From NCBI GenBank assembly GCA_020152595.1, contig JAIGNY010004480.1:107501-171500 (forward strand): a DNA stretch of 64,000 bases. The letters are read 5' to 3'. The notes below the pieces were generated by a model. The model was not told the origin of the DNA. It did not search any database and saw nothing but the letters and a program-made list of their open reading frames with translations. The position numbers and the translations under genes were made by a program. Origin of the DNA: Chiridota heheva (lineage: Eukaryota; Echinodermata; Holothuroidea; Apodida; Chiridotidae). This document shows, one piece after another, positions 12,046 through 22,202 of the stretch; positions within the stretch are counted from its first letter, which is position 1, and each line of letters starts with the position of its first letter.

Positions 12046-13628
12046 CTAGTGAGCCTAAACCTTCACCTTAATCATTAAGTTAATACAATGCTGTTGCAAT
12101 ATTATGAAACATCACTGAAACAACAAACTTTTAGCTGCGTGGTCTTTTACAGTAAAATTCCTGCGTAGAACTGAATTTTTTTACCCTGAACAATTTAGTC
12201 CTTGGTATGAAGGAGATGTTTAATCAAATGATAAGCAATCATCAAGTAAAACTTATTGCTAGAAATGTATCAAAAACATTAATTGAAGTTTTACTGTTTG
12301 AGTCTTGCAGTTAAAACGTAGAACTAATTTTTTACCCTGATACGTTAGGCGCTATGCGCATGAACACAAGTCAGAGAAAGAGCAGCATGAGGGTCAGTGT
12401 ATTCAAAATATTTACTGTTTGAGTGTTGCAATTCCAAAGTGTAATACATTTGATATGTGCATGCACATGCACCAGTATTACATGTATTGTTAAGAGCGTT
12501 TCATGATTTTGAAAAAAATGACCAAATTATTATTTTTTTCTTTTCTGTTTCCTTCTAATTTTGACCATTTATCGTTGTTGTTTCTCTCCAAATTTTACAA
12601 TTGCAATTGGAAACCAAACTGTAGTAAGTGTGTTTAATTTTTCAGTGAGAAGGGAGTTGATTTTGATATGGAAAATAAAGTCTCCCAGAAAAATCTAGGA
12701 ACATTTTTTTTTGAGAATTGTTAAATCCCATTGACTTTTGATTAGTGTGTGGTGTCAATTTTTTAATGGACATGGGCACATACCCTAATTGGTAGATTTG
12801 GAGATCTGCTCTATTGGGTATGTGGATGTGTACTAGACCCAGCTGCCTGGTCTGTAGCATTTCATCAAAACTATGGACCAGGCTGCAGGCCGACCTTAAA
12901 ATTTAATCCAAAACTATGGTCAATATGGATCCCGCAGTCGTGGCTACAGCTTGCTCCCATGTCACATATATGTTGTTGCGCCCTATTAATTATGATCATT
13001 ATATATTGATTCATTCAATAAAAACTCAGCAGCCATGGTTTTGTAATATCTACACAAAAAAGTTGATAATATCTTGCTTATATCATTCATAGCCCAGATG
13101 TCATAGCCTTAGTCCATGATTTGTGGCAAATTGAGGCGAAACAAAAGCCTTCAGGCAAGCCCACTCTTTTCTTTTACCTAATTACTCATTGATACATTGT
13201 TTATACAGATCCAGACATTTTACATTTCTGCCCGACTAAGATAGGTTGGTTGGGTCATAGGGCTATGAAAAATTGACTGTACTATACTACTAGCATTAGT
13301 TTAATACAGTAAGCCTAACATTACTCGTTAGTGTAGTGTACTCCCATTGGTGATTTGAGTCCAGTAAAAGCAGTGTCAAAAACCAATTAATGTTACAAAT
13401 ACATTATCATCCAGTCATTGGGACATCTTAAGACTTGAGACAATTAGAATGCAAGATAATCTATGACATAAATCATTCACATTTTGTAGACTGGGAGTCG
13501 AGTGTAGCAAGATGTAAACAGTATGTAGCCTACATTTGATATGTAGTGCACATGCAGTGCATTTATTTTGCGCCACAATCTTTACATCATGTGTGGATGT
13601 AAATCATCAGCCTGGGTAAAAAGTGTAC
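12046..13628. other. No gene recognised; two AGACCCAGCTGC-like words
   Basis: AT-rich, with only short open frames. The text CTATGGACCAGGCTGCAGG near 12871 and CTATAAACCAGGCGGCTGGG near 11807 are similar, pointing to fragments of one dispersed repeat. Nothing else is supported. Confidence 0.4.
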
Positions 13629-14078
13629 CAGTCATTAGTAAAACCAATCCTTGAATATGCAGCATCAATCTGGGATCCACATACCACATGACAAATTAAC
13701 AAATTGGAATCAGTCCAGAGGAGAGCAACTAGATTTGCAACCAGGAACTACTATGATGACAAACAGCCTGGAAGCATGACAACCATGTTACATCAACTGA
13801 ACTGGGAAGCACTGATGGTAAGAAGGACCAACATCCTCATCTTGCTTTATAAGATCCAGAACCAGATAGTTGCCATACCATCAGAGCTCTTTATCTACTT
13901 GCAAGTGACTGTAGAACGAGAAGAGGTCATACTGTTCAGGTCCCAACATCAAACATCATCCACAGTACATCATACTTCCTTAGGACCATCCCTGATTGGA
14001 ATAGACTACCCCCATCAGCAGCCAATGCAGAAAGTCTGTATGGATTCCGTGACAAGCTGGGCAGACTCCACACTGTAA
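13629..14078 (+). pseudogene. 3' end of a non-LTR retrotransposon reverse transcriptase
   Basis: From 13629 the frame reads SLVKPILEYAASIWDPHT, a stop, then NKLESVQRRATRFATRNYYD and LHQLNWEALMVRRTNILIL. After a frameshift near 13915, PDWNRLPPSAANAES and RDKLGRLHTV lead to a stop at about 14078. This is the conserved C-terminal tail of jockey/CR1-like LINE polymerases. The same protein region, from a related element, is at 51990-52330 on the - strand. It is 5' truncated, and the catalytic core is absent. Confidence 0.85.
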
Positions 14079-16346
14079 AGTTTGGCCGCAAAAACAAAAG
14101 GGCTATCATCCGTCTGTCTTGTTTTCCTGGTTTTCAAATCTGCAAATAAAATTTGGCCATTTGCGAGATGTTCCCCATGCAAAATAGTACCTCTCTTCAT
14201 CTGCAACAACAGGCAACCTTGTCTACTTGGTTATACTTACGTGAAGACGTTACAAGCTTGTCAATCACAACCCAAATATTTCTTATTCGGAATTTCTTAT
14301 AATACTGGATTTGAATGCAGACTGCGCTGCAGTACTCGTAACGTACGTAACGTCACTGCAATATACCTAGCGTAACTTTTACAAATTTACAAACAATCCA
14401 GTTACAAGTTCTGTTATCAGTCTTCCAACAACCATTCACCACTTGTGTATCATCTACTGATTGGCATTTAAGAAGCAGTTTTAGTTTTTAAAGGACACCA
14501 CCATCTCTACTGGAACTGTGTCATTTGTTCAATGCAACAAATTCAGACGTCACAAACATGATGGTGGTTGAGGCTTGATGTCTAGTTCATCCATCAGAAA
14601 CCTAGATCAAATTTATGTAAATTTATTGTTATTTTTCCAAACATTTATGCACACAATCTTTCGTAAAATTGATGAAAATTTCTGCGCATATTCACTATTC
14701 AACTTAACATTTCCCAAGATAGACTGAACATTTTGAACCATCGTTTTTGCATTTCTAGCGCAAAAAAGAAGACAGTCTGGGACAGATTAATGCCTGGGTG
14801 TGGAGCAGAAGGCATCGGCAGTTTTTAGTTTTAGTTGTCCTGTTCTGTTTTGTTGAACTTTTGAACTTTAAGGCATTATTTTTGAAAATTTGCCCAGTTG
14901 TTTTTTGGCCTGGCCAGCCTCATGCCGCAGAGTATAACGCTTTTTATAGAGTCAGTTCTATTTTGGAAGAAGAAGAAAACATGCGCAAGTTCAATTCACT
15001 GTTCACATTTATTTAAGGGTTTTTTAACTGTACGCTATGAAAACTATTGATAATTTTAAACACACACCTACCTGCCGTTTGTGAAGATGCATTCCTGTGT
15101 GTGTTTAACCATTTTTAAATGTGCAAGGAAACAAAGTGGGGCAGAATTTTATTTTCTTCACCAATTATCGACATACATGTAGTCTAGTCCAAGGCCCAAG
15201 CAAATTATATTGGTAAAATCCTGGTATAGTGGTAAATTTAAGTGCCTTTATAATGGAAATTGATGTGATATTTTTGCCTTTCTTCATTGCAAATAAAAAA
15301 GATATATATAAAAAAATATATTTGAAATGTGAGTCAGCAAAACCACACTGGAAATTGTAAACATATGAGTTGAGTTAGTGGATATGATTGCTACTATAAA
15401 CTTTTGTTTTATAGTGATAACAAAAGAACATGAATATGTTCCCATATTTGCACTAAACTTTTGCCCAATGGAGACATACATTGATTTTTGCTATCTCTTA
15501 AAACATTTGCCACCTTTGGCTCTGTTGGAGCAAAAAAAGGGAAATTTGAAAGTCATGTTAGACTTAAAACAATTGTGATATTCATACAGTATATATATGA
15601 TAGAGGACTATTAATATTAAAGAAACTAATTGGCGAAAAATATCTTGGTAGCTTATTACGTTTGGGATTTATTGCATTTCAAAGACTTCGCCAGTATGTT
15701 GAAAAGTAACCTTGCAGAATAAAGTGTGCAGTTATAAATGCAAACAGAACAGTTTATTACCAAAACCTCTTGAAGTGCTTCATCATCATTATCATCTTCT
15801 TGTACTGTGCAGGGCAATAAAAGGGTAATAACACTCCCTAGTACAGTACATGTTTGTAAAGTAGAACAAACATCACAGCCATTTGTTTGTAACCTCTTTT
15901 AAATAAATTGATTTATCTAATTATTGAATGACTAAATAACAATCAATATATTTTTGTAATTGAGGTGTTTTTGTTTACCCCAAATTTCAGATTAATGATC
16001 AATGATAATTGGATTTAATTTGAATTTTTGTAGTAAACAAATGTCTGGAATTTCATTCTTAAGGCATTTTGGAATGATGGTCTTCAAAAAATGTCCCACA
16101 TTTGACCTTTTTTGCTTCTACAGAGGAGACAGATTATTTGAGAGGAATTTATTATACAATTTGTAGGACTGTCATGACCAGTGTAGGAGAAATATTAAGA
16201 AAAAAGTTTCTTATGCAGTCGAACACGAAGCCACATGGTAACTGTGTTAAGTGTGGCCTAAAGACATTTTGTTTTCGGGAACTTTCCTCTGACTGTGATT
16301 TTCTGACCCTTTGTGAAAAGTTCCCTTTTATCTCCTTTTTATTGTA
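14079..16346. other. No gene recognised upstream of TRAPPC1
   Basis: AT-rich flank with short open frames only. A TTTTATTGTAG splice-acceptor-like sequence lies at 16337-16347, just before the TRAPPC1 start, so a noncoding first exon of TRAPPC1 may lie somewhere here. I cannot place it. Confidence 0.35.
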
Positions 16347-16347
16347 G

Positions 16348-16379
16348 ATTTACTGTACTAAAGATTGACGTAAGAAAGC
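16348..16379 (+). other. TRAPPC1: Possible TRAPPC1 5' UTR portion of the start exon
   Basis: A TTTTATTGTAG acceptor-like motif ends at 16347, 32 bases before the ATG. This would fit a 5' UTR intron. A promoter and transcription start just upstream is the alternative; no TATA box is obvious. Confidence 0.35.
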
Positions 16380-16478
16380 ATGACGATTTATAACTTGTAT
16401 ATCTTTGATCGGAATGGCACCTGTCTATTCTACCAGGAATGGGAGAGAAATAAAGATCCTGGAATGTCCAAAGAACAG
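16380..16478 (+). CDS. TRAPPC1: TRAPPC1 exon 1
   Basis: 33 codons from ATG to CAG, phase 0, donor GTAGGA. Codes for the first beta hairpin of the longin fold ([18 protein letters not shown]). Confidence 0.95.
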
Positions 16479-19400
16479 GTAGGAACAAGCAAATGTCCTT
16501 ATTTGGTCAAAATATATTGTGGCGTTTTCATTTTTTAACTTTGCACATATATTATCCATACCATGTGTAAACTCAGTATAAACTCAACACCAGCAAGAGC
16601 AATTATATCATGATTTTTCCATTGACTGTTTTACCTGAAAGGTCATGATTTTTCCATTGACTGTTTTACCTGAAAGGTTAACTTTTGAATACATATAAAT
16701 TGTAATAACATAGACAATCGTTTGTTTTTTGTGCCATTCTTTTTGTAAGAAGGTTGATTTACCATCGGCTAACCTTTAGCTGTCAAAGAATAGCGTTAAA
16801 ATGGCTTAAGTTTCCTATTTTATTTTTGCAACATCTTGGGTCAAAAGGTAGGAAAAAGATTTAATTTTGGAATCATTTTTGTTCACTTTCCTTCAACTTT
16901 CTGCAAGTTATTGACTTCACGAAATATAACTGAGTACAAAATAAGTTTGTTCCACTGTATACCAGTTTCACCCCAAACGAATGTAAGATTTTGTTTATAC
17001 CCTTTTTTGGGAGAAATACATTTTTCTTTAGGCACACTTACTTTTGCATTTATTCTTTTTGTGAATTTCCAATTTTTTTGTTTCTTATTTTGGAAATCAC
17101 TATAAACTTTTTGCAGTTGGTACTTTAATTACTCGCCAACCAGAAACTCACAACTATTTTGATTTGGCATAATGATTGCTGAGGGTCATGGTGTTTATAT
17201 TGAAAGTTCAATCCATAATCGAACAATGAAGGCAAATCAAACCAGTGCTTATCCCCAGTTTCTTTGGCATGAGCTGATGAGAACACATGGCTCCCCCTTA
17301 AAAGGATGTGAGTCCATCGCAGGTCAACTCCCCTTACAGCTGAGTAAACTGGAGCAAGCAGAGTATTACTCAAGGACACACTGCAGGGCTTGCATTGGGA
17401 ATCTAATCTGGTACCTTTTACATACATGTATGACATGACTCCTTAACCACTGAGCCTCTAATTTATGTTATAACTATGAACAATCATAATTACAATGAAA
17501 AAAGATGTTCCCGACTCCTGAGACAGTTTACAATCTGTTATCAAAATAATTAACTTTTATAGGATAAAATGTGATTTCATATAAAAGTTCAGAAAAATGT
17601 TCTTGTTCTGCCAAGCCAGCATTTTTTTCCCTTCAATATCAATATGTGTATAACAGTAAAATAAGGCATGATTTTATGATGACAGAAAGGCATGATTAAG
17701 CATACATGATCTGACAACACAGGCATTTTCCCATTCATGATCATGACAACAGGCATGTATGATCATGACACACAGGCATGCATGATCATGACACAGGCAT
17801 GCATGATTATGACACACAGGCATGCATAATTATGACACACAGGCATGATCATGACACACAGGCATGATCATGACACAGGCATGATCATGACACTCAGGCA
17901 TGATCATGACACACAGGCATGATCATGACACACAGGCATGATTATGACACTCAGGCATGATTATGACACACAGGCATGATTATGACACACAGGCATGATC
18001 ATGACACACAGGCATGATTATGACACACAGGCATGATTATGACACACAGGCATGATCATGACACACAGGCATGATCATGACACACAGGCATGATCATGAC
18101 ACAGGCATGATTATGACACACAGGCATGCATGATCATGACACACAGGCATGATCATGACACACAGGCATGCATGATCATGACACACAGGCATGATCATGA
18201 CACACAGGCATGATTCATGACACACAGGCATGAATAAGGACAATAGCATCTTTTATTTGTGTTTGAACATTTTACATGCCTGCAAATAAATAAATTCTTC
18301 AGCATTAGCCAACAATTAAATGAAACTTTAGCCATTTAACTACTTGAGCCATTCTCCAGTCTGTCACATATCTAACAGACTGCAAAATGGCTCTAACAGA
18401 CCCGTAGGGACTTTCAGGGTTCTGCAAAGACCATTCCACAATCAATCACACATAGAAAGTATAGTATAAGACATAAAGTATTGTTGAATTGAGTTGAGAA
18501 TGGCCCTTTATAAATACCAAACCATTTCTAGATAATAGTGTTTAGATTGGTAGTGACAACCAGCGATGTAGCTATGCTGGTTGGTGCTGAATGCAGCTGT
18601 CCAGCACCTGAAAAATATGTCCAGTAATGGGCCTAGGAATTGTGTCTAGCATCTGGCATATAAAGTGAAGAGAAATCATAAACAAGGTGTAAGTAAAAGT
18701 ATTTTGATTATATACTTTTTACTTGTTAACACTGTTTTGCATTTTAGAATGATAATGCATAAAATGACAACTGTCGGAGTTGGAATTGATTATAAAATTT
18801 TCCACAGTCCAGAATAAAGGTGTGGAAAATCCTTCCCCATGAAAAATTGCGACAGCAATAATATTTATGTAGTGAATACATCTTTATATACTTTCCTCTT
18901 TCACAATTTAATGTACTTTTTATCGCACAATTACATAGGGACATTTTTAGAGCACATATTTATACTGTTGTTTACTCACAAGAAATCTTAAAAAAAATAA
19001 AAAAATTCTTCCCACAAATTCCTGATTTAATGTAGATTTCTTCCAGCTCCATGAAGTGCATAGCATCATTGAAAATCCATGCAAATTTATGTTTTCTAAT
19101 GGGTCTCATTGTCATATACCTCTTTGACAGGGTGTTACCCCTACACCCCTACAGGGCTTTTAAGCTAACCCTTGCACCCTGGCCAAAAATTGTCACTGAT
19201 TTCCTGTTAGCAACATCCCTGGTGAAAAGATAAGCAAAATTGCATTATAAAGGTGTTAAAACAATGAAAAAATCCCAATGAGTGTCCCATTGAAATTGGT
19301 TCATACTTAGGCCATTCATAGCAATGTTCAAATGTTGATATGCAGAATTTATATGTTAATTTCTGATGTGAATTTCTTGTCTGGGACTTTCCACCAGAAT

Positions 19401-22169
19401 TTTGTAAGGGCCATTGCAGATATTGACAAGAAAGGTTTTGATTGAGCCCTATCCTTATTAAAAGTAGGAAAGATGTTTCATCTTTTCAATGTTTGTGATT
19501 TAAGAGAAAGATAGATAAGATAGAATTGGGTTGTCTACCCAATCAATCCATAACAAATCCTCACATTCTAACTTTGATCATCCTCAAGCTGGACAGGGGT
19601 GGAACAAATATTTCACTTTCTGTGATCATAGAAAGTCTTGAAACAATTTCTGTTTATATACCACATATACTATATTTTTTTTCTTTTTTTTTCTTCTATC
19701 TTTCCTTTACACCTTTCTTCCCCTTTGCTTTGCTTTTTTTTTTTTTCCCTTTTGCTTTCTTTTCCCCCTTTTCCATTCTATTTTGCTTTTCTTCTTTTTC
19801 TTCCTGGAGACCTGGAACAATTTCTGGGACAGTTGGTGCCATGCTCCACTATAAATTCCCTCCACTAATTTTGAAAACTAAATGTTTTACTTTCAAAATT
19901 TAAAGGTCTTTCTCTATATCTTTATTATTGTTATTTAATTAAAGAATTAGTTAAAGAGTCAAGCATGTCCATTTTTCATGAAAGAGGACTTTAAAAGAAA
20001 CAAAATGGTGAAGAAAGCGTTAAATTTTTATTCCGTTAAGGAGATATTCAAGTGTAAAGCTCTGTCTTATCTGTGTAGAAATGACTGGTGTTGTAAATCA
20101 AGAATGGAAAGTTGGCATCTTCATTCTAACATTCTTAACAATTGTTAATATATTTTAAAGAAAGTTTATTTGATTTTTTTCACTATTTTAATTCATTTTC
20201 TACGAACTTTCTCCAGGTGGTATATTATAGATATCCTTCCGAGATTCAGTCTTACTACTTTTTTGACATATCCCATAGTTTTTAAGCCACAAAATTGCTA
20301 GGACAAAATATGAGAGAATACATGAAGACTTTGAGAAATCTGAAGCTTTGACATCACAACTAGTCTGATTTCAGTCATTTCTACACAAATGATACCAAAT
20401 TTTAAACTTAGATATTTTCTAAATGAAATAAGATTTTTAAATGCTTTCTTTACTAATTTTTTCCTTTTGAAGTCCTCTTGATTGACCCCTGAACTAATCT
20501 TTTAAATCATTAAACAAAAATTTTTTGAGAAAGATATATAAATATTTTTGATTTGGGATTAAAGTAACCAAAAAATGTTCAGATGAAAACCATTTTTCCC
20601 TCCAAAATTCATACAGAAAACATCATTTAAATGAGTGATTCTGGTTCCTTTTAACTCATCAAAGGCTGCTTTTTGCTTTTTAATTGAACGTATGTTCTCA
20701 TCGTTTTCCTCTGTTTCTTTCTATTCACAGGAAAACAAACTGATGTACGGTCTAATATTCTCCATCAAGTCCTTCATTAGCAGAATGTCACCTGTAGACT
20801 TGTATCCTTTTAACATACAAATATACCTATGAAAAGTGAGAACTGAAGATAATCATCTGTTCCAAATCAAGAATATATTTGTTAGTTGCTAAATCTGTTA
20901 AAAATGTATGCTATGTGTTTTGGGGCTGTCTGTAAAGTATGTATGTACCAGAGGCAGAGAATGGAGCTTCCGTGGTATTAAAATTTGTCGGACATTTTGT
21001 GACATGTTGTACAACTTCACTCACACTCATTGGTAATTTGATATTGCATTTTAGTGGTGGATTCCATTTTTCATCAAACAGACATAACTCAACGATCCTT
21101 TCTATGAGTATGACTGATCAACTGGTCAAGATGTGTGAATCTATGCCAGTCAAATGTGACAAAGGTAAAACTGATGTGACATTCTGTTCAAAGGGTGCCA
21201 ATCAATATGTGACATTTGAGACGTGACAAATTTGGAATTTGTTGGCGTAATATTTTGTGTCAAGCCATCAATCATCACTCCATTCTCTGCAGGGGAGGAA
21301 GAGGGGGGGATCAAGCCAAAGTGTATGGTTTGTGTATGGTGAGGTTATCATGTTTATATGTTAAAGTGTAACTTTCAACAAATTCATTCCAGGGTAACAA
21401 AATCAACATCAATAGCGTCTCAAGCGTCCCTAGATGTTCATGCCAAGGAGCTCAAGGATTTGGTCAAAAGAGCGACTTCTGTAAAAAGCAAAAACAAAGA
21501 AAAGGCCATTGGTTCAAAATGTTGAAATAGAGCAAAATTCATGTCAAAATACATCCCAAATTCCAATGCAACGTACAGTACTTCCAAGATTTTACCCCAA
21601 AAGGTGAAAATTTGAGTCAGCCAAGACAAAATTTGCTTCTTGTTTCTCTGATTACAGTATGTCCCCACTGTCCTCTATAGAGTCCAGTGGCGTGTCTAAG
21701 GGTGGCTATTGGGGGCCTATAATTGAGGGCCTATATGGTTCCTAAAAAATGTCGTAGCCCCCAAGTTTTGTCAAAGCCATAAGCATAATTTACTGAAATA
21801 TCCTATAAATCCTAGAAATCAGAGATGTTGGTAATTTTTATTCATAACAACTGAATTACCATTAATTAATGTTGGATCGAAACTCTTCCAGTTTGCACTA
21901 AAATTCCTCAGTTTTCGACTAAACATCTTTAATTTTAGATCAATAACCTTTGATTAAAAATTAAAATAATTTTGGACCAAAAATCCTCAAGTTTGAACCA
22001 AAAATACAATTTTGGGAACAAAATGTACAATTTAGGGCTAAACATAGTTTAATGTGGACCAAAACCTACAAATTATGACCAAAACCCTTCAATTTTGGAC
22101 CAAGATAAGAAGGTGAACATTTTAATAAAATATGTTTTTAGGGTGCATAAGCCCCCAACAAAAAGCCCC

Positions 22170-22202
<33 letters not shown>

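Noticed and set aside
19526-19903. 125-codon membrane-like open frame
   Set aside because: Its Phe/Ser-rich hydrophobic text comes from a pyrimidine-rich tract in TRAPPC1 intron 1.
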